Assembly (NCBI RefSeq): GCF_004216715.1
Contig: NZ_SGXG01000001.1
Coordinates: 3,890,501 to 3,954,500 of the forward strand
DNA length: 64,000 nucleotides
From: Cecembia calidifontis
Lineage (GTDB): Bacteria > Bacteroidota > Bacteroidia > Cytophagales > Cyclobacteriaceae
Direction of reading: 5' to 3'
Of this stretch, positions 29,242-38,014 are shown one piece after another; within the stretch, counting starts at the first letter, position 1, and every line of letters begins with the position of its first letter. Both the position numbers and the translations under genes were made by a program. A model generated the notes under the pieces. That model was not told the origin of the DNA, made no database searches, and was given only the letters and a program-made list of their open reading frames with translations.

Positions 29242-29370
29242 CCGGTTAATCCAATGCCATTTGAATTTAAATCACACCATCAGGCCAATTTCGGGTTTAG
29301 AATATAGGATTGAAACCTTCCCCATGAATCAATTTGGTTTTTGACAGGTAGTGTATCAAATATTTTTTTC

Positions 29371-29392
29371 ATTTAGTGTTTTTAAGACACTT
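29371..29392. promoter_or_regulatory. Candidate AraR operator upstream of the symporter gene
   Basis: ATTTAGTGTT and AAGACACTTA form a short inverted repeat (AGTGT / ACACT), about 70 bp before the symporter ATG. It shares its AGTGT core with AT-rich sites upstream of GH51, araR and the transketolase operon. Binding is not shown by the sequence. Confidence 0.3.
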
Positions 29393-29460
29393 ATTTTATT
29401 TATTTTGTGCAATTAATGTGTAGGATTAACATTTTCAATCAATAGAAAAATCGGATCAAA

Positions 29461-31335
29461 ATGGAAGCAGGATTTTCAACCCTGGACTATATCGTATTTA
29501 CCGTTTATGCTTTAGTCATAGTAGCCTTAGGGCTTTGGGTTTCCAGAACAAAGGCAGGGATTCAAAAAACAGCCCAGGAGTACTTTTTGGCCAATAAATC
29601 GCTGACTTGGTGGGCAGTTGGTGCTTCCTTGATTGCAGCCAATATTTCTGCTGAGCATTTTATCGGTACTTCAGGATCAGGATTTGCCATTGGACTTGGA
29701 ATAGCAGCCTATGAATGGATTGCCGCTATTGCTCTAATTATAGTAGCAAAATATTTCTTGCCCATATTCCTCAAAAACGGTATTTACACCATGCCACAAT
29801 TTTTGGAATCCAGATTTGACAAGCGCGTAAGTACTGCATTTGCTGTTTTCTGGTTATTGGTATATGTTTTTGTTAACCTAACCTCCGTGAGTTACTTAGG
29901 AGCATTGGCTTTGGAAAAAATCATGAATGTACCTTTGCAGTATGGTATTATTGGACTATTGATTTTCTCCGGAATTTATTCGATATATGGTGGTCTTACT
30001 GCTGTAGCATGGACAGATGTTGTTCAGGTAATCGTTTTGATAGCCGGTGGATTGGTCACTACCTTTCTGGCCCTGGATGCTGTAGGTGACGGTTCAGGGA
30101 TAATATCAGGATTTATAAACCTGTATGAAGGAGCTAGAGATCATTTTGTGATGGTGATTCCTAAAGGTGAAATATTAATACCTGATGGTACGGGGGGATT
30201 GAAGGACGCTTATCAAGACCTTCCGGGAGTGGCTGTAGTACTTGGGGCCATGTGGCTTACAAACCTGGGGTATTGGGGTTTTAACCAATATATCATCCAA
30301 AAAGGATTGGCTGCCAAAAGTATTGAAGATGCCAAAAGAGGTTTGATCTTTGCGGGTTATCTGAAAATCCTTATCCCGGTCTTGGTGGTCATTCCAGGTA
30401 TTGCAGCATGGGTATTGATCAACAAATCAACCCCTGAGGAACTTTCTGCCATGCTCAATGTCCCCTTTGAGCAGATTGGAACCATCAACAAATCAGACGA
30501 AGCGTATCCTTGGTTATTGAAAAACTTTGTCCCATCAGGTGTCCGAGGTCTTGCATTTGCAGCCTTGGCAGCTGCCATTGTTTCTTCGCTGGCCTCCATG
30601 ATCAATAGTACATCCACGATTTTCACCATGGATATATATAAGGTATATTTTAACCCAAATGCCACAAATAATCAATTGGTAAAATCGGGAAGACTGGTTG
30701 CTGTAGTGGCTTTGTTAATAGCCATGCTTATTGCCCCACAATTGGCTTCACTCGATCAGGTATTCCAGTATATACAAGAATATACCGGATACATTTATCC
30801 TGGTGTAGTCGCTGTATTCGGCATGGGACTATTTTGGAGACAAATTACCAGCAATGCAGCCTTGTGGACTGCCATAGCAACAATCCCCACAGGTATCGTA
30901 TTCAAAATTTTCTATCCTGACATGCCTTTCTTATTGAGAATGGGATATGTATTTATCATTTTATTGTTTATTGCATCCATAATTAGTTTCTCAGAAAAGA
31001 AAACCCATCAAAACCCAGCATTCAGGGAAACAGGAAAAGGGAGCAGATCGATAAAAGCAGCTTATTTTTTCCTTGTGCTTGGTTTTATTTCAGCCATTAC
31101 CGGAATCGTCCAATACAATGCATGGGCTGATATCGGATTTGAATCTGTTTTTATGTCCGCTTCACTGTTCACGATGTTAGGGATCATCTTATACAGTAAT
31201 GTGAAGATGAAAACTGCAGACTCAAAATCACTTACAGTGGAACCGGTCCTGTTCAATACTGCCACACCTTTCAATCTTGGAGCAGCAGGAATAATCCTTA
31301 TAGTGGGACTTTTGTACTATTTCTTTTGGATGTAA
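29461..31335 (+). CDS. Sodium/solute symporter (SSS family), probable arabinose/pentose uptake
   Basis: 624 residues with about 14 membrane helices. SSS signatures are clear: VALGLWVSRTK, ANKSLTWWAVGASLIAANISAEHFIGTSGSGFA in the first helices, and FAALAAAIVSSLASMINSTSTIFTMDIY around helix 8, which holds the sodium site. It transports a sugar with sodium across the inner membrane. It stands 30 bp before araA and after araR, so L-arabinose is the likely substrate. The last helix ends at the C-terminus (LLYYFFWM). Confidence 0.93.
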   Translation: MEAGFSTLDYIVFTVYALVIVALGLWVSRTKAGIQKTAQEYFLANKSLTWWAVGASLIAANISAEHFIGTSGSGFAIGLGIAAYEWIAAIALIIVAKYFLPIFLKNGIYTMPQFLESRFDKRVSTAFAVFWLLVYVFVNLTSVSYLGALALEKIMNVPLQYGIIGLLIFSGIYSIYGGLTAVAWTDVVQVIVLIAGGLVTTFLALDAVGDGSGIISGFINLYEGARDHFVMVIPKGEILIPDGTGGLKDAYQDLPGVAVVLGAMWLTNLGYWGFNQYIIQKGLAAKSIEDAKRGLIFAGYLKILIPVLVVIPGIAAWVLINKSTPEELSAMLNVPFEQIGTINKSDEAYPWLLKNFVPSGVRGLAFAALAAAIVSSLASMINSTSTIFTMDIYKVYFNPNATNNQLVKSGRLVAVVALLIAMLIAPQLASLDQVFQYIQEYTGYIYPGVVAVFGMGLFWRQITSNAALWTAIATIPTGIVFKIFYPDMPFLLRMGYVFIILLFIASIISFSEKKTHQNPAFRETGKGSRSIKAAYFFLVLGFISAITGIVQYNAWADIGFESVFMSASLFTMLGIILYSNVKMKTADSKSLTVEPVLFNTATPFNLGAAGIILIVGLLYYFFWM

Positions 31336-31366
31336 AAAATAAATTTAAACCTAACAATAAAAAAAT

Positions 31367-32866
31367 ATGATTGACCTCAAGCAAAACGAAGTTTGGTTTC
31401 TAACAGGAAGCCAACATCTGTACGGAGAGGAAACCTTAAAGCAAGTAGCGGAACATTCCCGGATCATTGCGCAGGAACTTGACCAAACAAAAAATATTAG
31501 CGTCAGCATAGTATTCAAACCTACTGTAAAAACCACAGAGGAAATTTATAGCATTTGCCAGGAAGCCAACCAAAATCCTTCGTGTATCGGGGTCATTACC
31601 TGGATGCATACATTTTCTCCTGCAAAAATGTGGATCAACGGTCTCAAAATCCTTCAAAAGCCCATACTTCATCTCCATACACAGTTCAATCGGGACATTC
31701 CTTGGGACAGCATTGATATGGATTTTATGAACCTCAACCAGAGTGCACATGGAGACAGGGAATTTGGTTTTATGGTATCCAGAATGAAGATCGAAAGAAA
31801 AGTGGTAGTAGGCCATTGGAAATCAACTGATGTTCATCAGCAAATTAATACTTGGGTAAGGGCCGCTTCAGCCTGGGCAGATTGGCAAGGGGCCAAATTT
31901 GCAAGATTTGGTGACAATATGAGGAATGTAGCAGTTACAGAAGGGGACAAGGTAGAGGCCGAACTGAAATTTGGTTTTGCTGTAAACACCTTCCCTGTGG
32001 GTGATTTGGTGGGTTATATCAATGCTGCAAGCACATCTGATATCAATGCATTAATTGAAGAATACGAATCGAAATATAAACTTGCAGAAAATCTCAAAGC
32101 CAATGGGAACCGACGCTCATCTTTGATAGATGCAGCCCAGATTGAGGTAGGCTTACGGAATTTTTTAAAGGATGGAGGGTTTAAAGGTTTTACCAATACT
32201 TTTGAAGACCTTCATGGCATGAAACAGCTTCCTGGTATTGCGACACAGCGTCTGATGGCGGATGGCTATGGTTATGCAGGTGAAGGTGATTGGAAAACTA
32301 CCGCATTGGTAAGGGCAATGAAAGTTATGGGATCAGGCTTGGAAGGAGGTAGTGCCTTCATGGAGGATTACACTTACCATTTTGACCCCGAAAATCCAAT
32401 GGTTTTGGGAGCTCATATGTTGGAAGTTGACCCTGTTTTAGCGGTAGACCAACCAAGTTGTGAAATTCATCCACTTGGAATTGGTGGAAAAGAAGATCCG
32501 GTCCGGTTGGTTTTTAACGGAAAAGCTGGACAAGCGCTAAATGCTTGTTTGGTTGATATGGGTAACCGGTTTAGATTAATTGTAAATGAAGTTGAAGCGG
32601 TAAAAGTACCACAGCCACTACCAAAATTGCCTGTCGCAAGGGTCATGTGGAAACCATTCCCGGACATGCAGACAGGATGCGCCGGATGGATTTACGCCGG
32701 CGGTTCACACCATACCTGTTTCAGTTTATCTCTCAGCACCGAACATTTGGATGATTTTGCCAAAATAGCCAATATTGAAAACATCACCATCGGTAAAAAC
32801 ACTAACCTGAGGGAACTTCAAAATGAAATCCGTTGGAGTGAGGTTTATTATAAATTGAAAAATTAA
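31367..32866 (+). CDS. araA: L-arabinose isomerase
   Basis: 499 residues, almost identical in length to the E. coli enzyme. It converts L-arabinose to L-ribulose in the cytoplasm with a Mn2+ ion. The metal and catalytic residues sit where they do in E. coli: Glu306 (GYAGEGDWK), Glu333 (FMEDYTYHF), His350 (GAHMLE) and His449 (GGSHHTCFS). It is the second gene after the symporter, 31 bp away. With araB and araD on the other strand the pathway to xylulose 5-phosphate is complete. A strong hairpin follows the stop. Confidence 0.98.
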   Translation: MIDLKQNEVWFLTGSQHLYGEETLKQVAEHSRIIAQELDQTKNISVSIVFKPTVKTTEEIYSICQEANQNPSCIGVITWMHTFSPAKMWINGLKILQKPILHLHTQFNRDIPWDSIDMDFMNLNQSAHGDREFGFMVSRMKIERKVVVGHWKSTDVHQQINTWVRAASAWADWQGAKFARFGDNMRNVAVTEGDKVEAELKFGFAVNTFPVGDLVGYINAASTSDINALIEEYESKYKLAENLKANGNRRSSLIDAAQIEVGLRNFLKDGGFKGFTNTFEDLHGMKQLPGIATQRLMADGYGYAGEGDWKTTALVRAMKVMGSGLEGGSAFMEDYTYHFDPENPMVLGAHMLEVDPVLAVDQPSCEIHPLGIGGKEDPVRLVFNGKAGQALNACLVDMGNRFRLIVNEVEAVKVPQPLPKLPVARVMWKPFPDMQTGCAGWIYAGGSHHTCFSLSLSTEHLDDFAKIANIENITIGKNTNLRELQNEIRWSEVYYKLKN

Positions 32867-32880
32867 ATTGATTGGATAAA

Positions 32881-32915
32881 CAAAAAGGAGTTTCCTATTT
32901 GGAAACTCCTTTTTG
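32881..32915. terminator. Bidirectional terminator between araA and the HAD/transketolase operon
   Basis: A 15-bp perfect stem (32881-32895 with 32901-32915) whose loop is TATTT. The stem carries A5 on one side and T5 on the other, so a GC-richer stem plus T run serves both convergent transcripts: araA from the left and the HAD gene (stop at 32921) from the right. Confidence 0.85.
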
Positions 32916-32920
32916 TTTAA

Positions 32921-33583
32921 CTAGAAAATTGTTTTTAACCGTGGATCTGAATAGTCTTTGATAACAAGGAGAATATTATCCAAGTAGTTAAATTCCTCCT
33001 CCTGGTGCATTGTGGTCAATACTACTGCTTTCATACCTGCGTTTTTGGCAGCTTCCACCCCTTTTGGAGAATCTTCGAAGACAACACATTTTTCAGGTAG
33101 GACTCCCATTGAAGACGCGCATTTGAGAAAAACCTCCGGATGAGGCTTACTCAAAACTACATCATCTGCATGGACTATGGCATCAAAAAATGATTGGATG
33201 TTCAATGCATTCAAGGAAAATTCAACGTTAAAAGGAATGGCTGCTGTGCCTAATGCAATTTTATATTGCTGGTCCTTTAGCATCGAAATAAAGGAATCAA
33301 AACCTCGGATTGGAGCGATTATATCCCTGTACACCGCTTGATACCGTTTTTCTTTCTCAATCGACCAATGGTTTAATTCCTCCTCACTCAGGGCCCCTTC
33401 ACCTAATACACGTGCAAATAACTCACTATTCTTGCCATACATCTCCTTCCATACCCTTTCAATGGTAATATCCACCTTCAAATCCTGAACCAATAACTCA
33501 TGCCAAGCTTTGGCATGAAAGGCCATATCATCAATGATGGTCCCGTTCAAATCAAATAATACCGCTTCAAATGCTTTATTCAT
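32921..33583 (-). CDS. HAD-superfamily sugar-phosphate phosphatase/mutase (beta-phosphoglucomutase-like)
   Basis: 220 residues with a class I cap. Motif I is FDLNGTII: nucleophile Asp11 is present, but the usual second aspartate is Asn13. Similar DLNGT forms occur in Bacteroidota members of this group. Motif II is in LGTAA, the motif III lysine is in SKPHPEVFLK, and motif IV is FEDSPKGVEAAKNAG. Its start overlaps the end of the transketolase C-terminal gene by 8 bp, so translation is coupled. It probably removes phosphate from a sugar phosphate formed in pentose metabolism; the substrate is unknown, and the Asn may lower phosphatase turnover. Confidence 0.85.
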   Translation of the reverse strand: MNKAFEAVLFDLNGTIIDDMAFHAKAWHELLVQDLKVDITIERVWKEMYGKNSELFARVLGEGALSEEELNHWSIEKEKRYQAVYRDIIAPIRGFDSFISMLKDQQYKIALGTAAIPFNVEFSLNALNIQSFFDAIVHADDVVLSKPHPEVFLKCASSMGVLPEKCVVFEDSPKGVEAAKNAGMKAVVLTTMHQEEEFNYLDNILLVIKDYSDPRLKTIF

Positions 33584-34535
33584 AGTGCTTTCTTTGTAGG
33601 ACTTTTTTTGCCTTTTCTACAATAGTCATGGCATCCAGTCCATATTTTTTCATTAAATCCTCAGCTTTACCACTTTCTCCAAAGCTATCATTGACAGCTA
33701 TATATTCCTGTGGAACTAATTGATTACCAACAATTACCTGCGCTATACTATCACCCAGACCACCAATTCTATTGTGTTCTTCGGCTGTAACTACACAGCC
33801 TGTTTTGCGGATAGATGCCAGGACGGCCTCTTCATCAAGGGGTTTGATCGTATGGATATTGATAATCTCCGCATCTATTCCCTGGGCTGCCAGGACTTCC
33901 TCAGCTATTAATGCTTGCCAAACCAAGTGACCGGTCGCAAATATAGTGACATCTTTACCTTCCTTTATTTTCCATGCTTTTCCTATTTCAAAAATTTGGT
34001 TTTCCGGAGTAAAGACAGGAATAACAGGTCTGCCAAACCTCAAATAAACCGGACCATAGAAATCCGCAATGGCTAAAGTAGCAGCCTTGGTCTGATTATA
34101 ATCACAGGGATTGATAACCGTCATTCCGGGAAGCATCTTCATCATGCCAATATCCTCCAATATTTGGTGTGTCGCTCCGTCTTCTCCCAAAGTCAGACCT
34201 GCATGAGATGCACAAATCTTCACATTTTTATGGGAATAGGCAATGGATTGACGAATTTGGTCATATACCCTCCCTGTGCTAAAGTTAGCAAATGTGCCTG
34301 TATATGGAATTTTCCCACTAATACTCAAACCTGCTGCAATACCCATCATATTGGCCTCAGCAATTCCTACTTGAAAAAACCTCTCTGGGTATTTTTTTTG
34401 AAAATCTCCCATCTTCAATGAACCAATCAAATCTGCGCATAATGCGACTACTTGAGGATGGCTTTCTCCAAGTTGGGTCAGACCTGCACCAAAACCTGAA
34501 CGTGTATCTTTTTTTTCTTTATATTCTAGAATCAT
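33576..34535 (-). CDS. Transketolase, C-terminal (pyrimidine-binding) subunit
   Basis: 319 residues. It forms the second half of a split transketolase. The catalytic Glu60 lies in QVGIAEANMMGIAAGL, the PP/Pyr contact used to activate thiamine diphosphate. The C-terminal transketolase domain (about 190-310) contains the VTAEEHNRIGGLGD motif. It starts 11 bp after the N-terminal subunit gene and overlaps the HAD gene. Joined with that subunit it moves two-carbon units between sugar phosphates, bringing xylulose 5-phosphate from arabinose and xylose into central metabolism. Confidence 0.95.
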   Translation of the reverse strand: MILEYKEKKDTRSGFGAGLTQLGESHPQVVALCADLIGSLKMGDFQKKYPERFFQVGIAEANMMGIAAGLSISGKIPYTGTFANFSTGRVYDQIRQSIAYSHKNVKICASHAGLTLGEDGATHQILEDIGMMKMLPGMTVINPCDYNQTKAATLAIADFYGPVYLRFGRPVIPVFTPENQIFEIGKAWKIKEGKDVTIFATGHLVWQALIAEEVLAAQGIDAEIINIHTIKPLDEEAVLASIRKTGCVVTAEEHNRIGGLGDSIAQVIVGNQLVPQEYIAVNDSFGESGKAEDLMKKYGLDAMTIVEKAKKVLQRKHYE

Positions 34536-34546
34536 AGGTATCAGAA

Positions 34547-35386
34547 TTAATAATCTTGAAGGGTTGAATTTAACTGGGCCAATGCTTTTTCCAATTGTTC
34601 ATCATTTGGAGCTATACCATGCCACTTGTGCGTCCCAACCATGAAATCCACACCAAACCCCATTTCTGTGTGTAATAAAACCAAAACAGGCTTACCATTT
34701 CCTAATGCTGCAAAAGCGCTTTCAATTCCTTCACAGACCTTCTCCATATCATTCCCCTCTGCTTCTAAAACCTCCCATCCAAATGCCTTAAATTTTGCAG
34801 AGAGATCTCCATTATCCATTACTTCCTTGGTGGGACCATCTATTTGCTGACCATTGTAATCCACAAATACAAGCAAATTATCTACCTTATGGTGGGCTGC
34901 AAACATGGCAGCCTCCCAATTCTGGCCCTCCTGCAATTCACCATCACCAGTGAGGACAATAACGCGTTGCGGGTCTTGGTCCAAGCGCTTGCCCAAAGCT
35001 GCACCTATACCCACCGAAATGCCTTGCCCCAATGAACCTGAGGCAACTCTCACCCCTGGAAGTCCTTCATGGGTGCTCGGATGCCCCTGCAACCTAGAAT
35101 TTAATCTTCTAAATGTAGATAGTTCCCCAAGGTCAAAATATCCAGCACGGGCCAAAACGCTGTACCAAACTGGGGAAATGTGGCCATTCGAAAGAAAAAA
35201 CAAATCTTCACCTTTTCCTTCCATAGAAAATTTGGGATTATGTTTGAGCTTGCTAAAAAATAGCGCTACAAAAAAATCCGCACATCCTAAGGAAGCACCA
35301 GGATGACCCGACTGGCAATGGTGCACCATCCTGAGTACATCCCGTCTTACTTGAGTTGCTAAGTCCTCTAGTTCTTCTAGTTTCAT
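34547..35386 (-). CDS. Transketolase, N-terminal (thiamine-diphosphate-binding) subunit
   Basis: 279 residues, the thiamine-diphosphate half of a split transketolase. Motifs: CQSGHPGASLGCADF near the N-terminus (His positions for substrate), GHISPVWYSVLA, and the GDGELQEG...N thiamine signature (GDGELQEGQNWEAAMFAA, then VDYNGQQ). It is the first gene of the operon tktN-tktC-HAD. The leader upstream contains TAAAGTGTTAAA (35425-35436), a site similar to those near the arabinose genes, so the operon may share their control. Full-length transketolase is also common in this group; the role of the split form here is pentose use by context. Confidence 0.95.
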   Translation of the reverse strand: MKLEELEDLATQVRRDVLRMVHHCQSGHPGASLGCADFFVALFFSKLKHNPKFSMEGKGEDLFFLSNGHISPVWYSVLARAGYFDLGELSTFRRLNSRLQGHPSTHEGLPGVRVASGSLGQGISVGIGAALGKRLDQDPQRVIVLTGDGELQEGQNWEAAMFAAHHKVDNLLVFVDYNGQQIDGPTKEVMDNGDLSAKFKAFGWEVLEAEGNDMEKVCEGIESAFAALGNGKPVLVLLHTEMGFGVDFMVGTHKWHGIAPNDEQLEKALAQLNSTLQDY

Positions 35387-35424
35387 AAAATAAGTCTAAT
35401 AGGTTTGAAATATGAAAGTAAATA

Positions 35425-35436
35425 TAAAGTGTTAAA
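35425..35436. promoter_or_regulatory. Candidate shared operator in the transketolase leader
   Basis: TAAAGTGTTAAA lies about 40 bp upstream of the transketolase start and has the AGTGT core seen in the ara region. The sequence around it is AT-rich, so a chance match is possible. Confidence 0.25.
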
Positions 35437-35672
35437 TCTACATTTAAAAATATGGCAATCATAACCCTGAAAGTTAGATTTTTTTGAAAACGGCAAGAAA
35501 ACAACTGAACAATCATTGCCTCAAAAAAAGCATGTTTCAATTTTAATAATTGATTACCCACAGAAGGATTTTCACACATTTATGTGATTTCACTAACTTC
35601 TGATTATCAGCAATTTTGTACAGTTCTTTATTGAAAACAGTTTTTTTCAAACCAACTATTATTTATACCACC

Positions 35673-36242
35673 ATGAAACAACAGAGCTTTTATTCGGAAA
35701 CAGAATTGTACAAAGGCTGCCTCGAGAAGAATCCCAATATCCAAAAGGCAGTTTACAATCATTATTCTTCCAAAATGTTTGCGTTATGTTTACGTTACAT
35801 CAAAGAAAGGGCAGCAGCGGAAGATGTATTGATCATCGGCTTTATGAAGGTTTTTGACCGGATCCACCAATTTAAAGGATCAGGAAGTTTTGGGGGCTGG
35901 ATCCGTAGGATCATGGTCAACGAATGTCTGATGTATCTAGAAAAGGAAAAAAACCTCTATAATGAGATTGGAATTGATGCGGTTTTGCCTGCTCCTGTAT
36001 ATCATCAGCCTTCGGATGAACTGGCTGTGGAAGACATTATGAAACTCATCAATAGCCTGCCCATGGGATACAGAACAGTTTTCAACTTATATGCTATTGA
36101 AGGATACAGCCATCAGGAAATTGCACAGAAGCTTCATATCAGTGAAAACACCTCCAAGTCGCAGCTGAGCAGAGCAAGAACCCATCTACAAAAAATGCTT
36201 AACTTGAAAAGCGGTTATAAAAATCGGGAACTTGCCTGTTAG
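35673..36242 (+). CDS. ECF-type RNA polymerase sigma factor
   Basis: 189 residues from the ATG at 35673; the longer frame from 35616 adds residues not typical of the family. Sigma-70 region 2 is at about 20-90 (LRYIKERAAAEDVLIIGFMKVF) and region 4 at about 115-165 (LPMGYRTVFNLYAIEGYSHQEIAQKLHISENTSKSQLSRAR). It redirects RNA polymerase to its target promoters. No anti-sigma (FecR) gene is next to it; the following genes are a glyoxalase-fold protein and a DUF4221 lipoprotein, so its target is unclear. It is divergent from the transketolase operon. Confidence 0.92.
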   Translation: MKQQSFYSETELYKGCLEKNPNIQKAVYNHYSSKMFALCLRYIKERAAAEDVLIIGFMKVFDRIHQFKGSGSFGGWIRRIMVNECLMYLEKEKNLYNEIGIDAVLPAPVYHQPSDELAVEDIMKLINSLPMGYRTVFNLYAIEGYSHQEIAQKLHISENTSKSQLSRARTHLQKMLNLKSGYKNRELAC

Positions 36243-36276
36243 AAGTCAAGACAACCGCATTCAAGCCAATTGAAAT

Positions 36277-36675
36277 ATGATTCTGGAACACGTAGCCGTA
36301 TGGACGGACAACCTGGAAAGATTGAAAGAATTCTACCAAATGTATTTTGGTGGGATTCCTAACAAACTCTACCATAACCCCAACACGGGTTTTAACAGTT
36401 ATTTTCTATCATTTTCTTCGGGGGCCCGACTTGAAATCATGCAGAAAGAAGGAATTCCAGAAAATCTAAATGACCGAAAAACGAATCAGCACTTGGGTTT
36501 GATCCATTTGGCTTTCGGCGTAGGTACCAAGGAGGAAGTGGATGTCAAGGCAGCAGAATTGAAAAAAGCGGGCTTTGAAATCCTCCGTGGACCAAGGACC
36601 ACAGGTGATGGGTATTACGAATTTGAAACCTTGGACCCTGATGGAAACAGGATAGAAGTTACTTTTAAGGATTGA
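36277..36675 (+). CDS. VOC/glyoxalase-fold protein
   Basis: 132 residues, one vicinal-oxygen-chelate domain with two beta-alpha-beta-beta-beta units. Likely metal ligands: His at residue 5 (LEHVAVW), Glu near 54 (RLEIMQ), His near 74 (GLIHLAFGV) and Glu near 127 (DGNRIEVTF), the spacing of glyoxalase I-like enzymes. The role could be lactoylglutathione-type chemistry or another metal-dependent step; the substrate is not readable. It follows the sigma factor by 34 bp, possibly co-transcribed. Confidence 0.85.
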   Translation: MILEHVAVWTDNLERLKEFYQMYFGGIPNKLYHNPNTGFNSYFLSFSSGARLEIMQKEGIPENLNDRKTNQHLGLIHLAFGVGTKEEVDVKAAELKKAGFEILRGPRTTGDGYYEFETLDPDGNRIEVTFKD

Positions 36676-36729
36676 CTTGTTTTTTTATTAAGTCTTTCGT
36701 TAATTTGAAAAATTAAAAAATAGTGAATC

Positions 36730-37884
36730 ATGAAGACGCTACTCAAGTGCCTAGCGGGATTGTTTTTAATTTCCTGCGGCAACAAAAACGTTTCTTTCAA
36801 TGAACAAAGCTTAAGCTTTGAATTGATCAAAGTGGATTCTTTTGAAATTGAGAATTTCACCCGGGTGCATTTAACGGATTTCAGTCCAGAAGAAGGGATA
36901 TTTTTAGGGTTTTCTGAAGTACAAAACGAGATTTTGGAAGTATCGCCAAAAGGTGAAATCCTGAAGAGGGTAAGCCGAAATGGAGATGGCCCCAATCGTT
37001 ATGGCACCTGGAATCCATTGGGACTGAGCTTTGGTCCTGAACGAAAACGTGTTTTTCAATTTCCATTCCGGCTCATTGCTTACAATTCCGATTATGAAAT
37101 TGTCGATGATTTCAGGATACCTTCACCCCTTCCCATCAGGGCTAATATCCCCATTGGAAAAACCGCATACTTTGAGGATAATGGAAATATCCGCTATTTG
37201 GTAGGACCGAGTACATTCCTTTCAGCACATCACCTGATTTTCACAGAAGAAGGAAGGGATACTTTACAAAACTTCACTTTGATTAAAACCGAGTCCGGAC
37301 AAACCAAATCCGTGCTGCCTTATGAGAAAGATTCTTACTATAAAAAGACAGATCAAATTTACTACAACCTCATGGGCAAAAGTTATTTTGTAGATGGTGG
37401 CGAATTGTTTCTGGTGCACAACCTTGATGATGCTATCCATGTCTATGACTTAGTTGAAGATTTTAAGCTACTGCGTAAAATCCCCATCAGGCATAGCCAA
37501 TTTCAAAAAGCAAACCCCTTACCTATTGGTCTAGCCCCGGATGATCCAAGGGTAAAAGACCTGGCCAATTTACCGGGAAGAAACCGGCAATTACTTAACC
37601 TTGGGGAAAATACCTGGATGCTGAGCTATTATCAGGGAGTTAGTAAACCAGTTTTTGAGGCAAGAAACTCAGAAGAAAAACCATTCTCTATTTTAGAGCA
37701 ACAGGACAAATTAAACTTAGTAATTTTTGAAAACGGAAAGCAATTGGAAGGTGAATTGGCTTTACCTGAAGGCAGCATCTTGTTTGCCCTTCCAGGAAAG
37801 AAACTCCTTGTAAAAGAAAAAGCCAATGAAGAGATGGAAGAAGAAGTTACAAGGTACAGCGTTTATGAATTGAGGAGAAATTAG
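36730..37884 (+). CDS. DUF4221-type beta-propeller lipoprotein of unknown function
   Basis: 384 residues. Lipobox Cys16 (GLFLISC) then GNKN, so it is anchored to a membrane. The rest looks like a propeller of repeated beta blades with GEILKRVSRNGDGPNRYG and similar turns, as in the DUF4221 family of Bacteroidota, whose function is unknown. No catalytic motif is seen. Expression may be tied to the neighbouring sigma factor, but the sequence does not show it. Confidence 0.7.
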   Translation: MKTLLKCLAGLFLISCGNKNVSFNEQSLSFELIKVDSFEIENFTRVHLTDFSPEEGIFLGFSEVQNEILEVSPKGEILKRVSRNGDGPNRYGTWNPLGLSFGPERKRVFQFPFRLIAYNSDYEIVDDFRIPSPLPIRANIPIGKTAYFEDNGNIRYLVGPSTFLSAHHLIFTEEGRDTLQNFTLIKTESGQTKSVLPYEKDSYYKKTDQIYYNLMGKSYFVDGGELFLVHNLDDAIHVYDLVEDFKLLRKIPIRHSQFQKANPLPIGLAPDDPRVKDLANLPGRNRQLLNLGENTWMLSYYQGVSKPVFEARNSEEKPFSILEQQDKLNLVIFENGKQLEGELALPEGSILFALPGKKLLVKEKANEEMEEEVTRYSVYELRRN

Positions 37885-38014
37885 CCTACCATTTATTAAG
37901 GTACACAAATTAAGACAGTAAAATCCGGAATCAGCCTGAGACATTATTGTTCGTTGAATTTCTTTTAATTCAGGGTAAAATATCGTAGATTTTATAGTCT
38001 AAGGCTGATGGACT

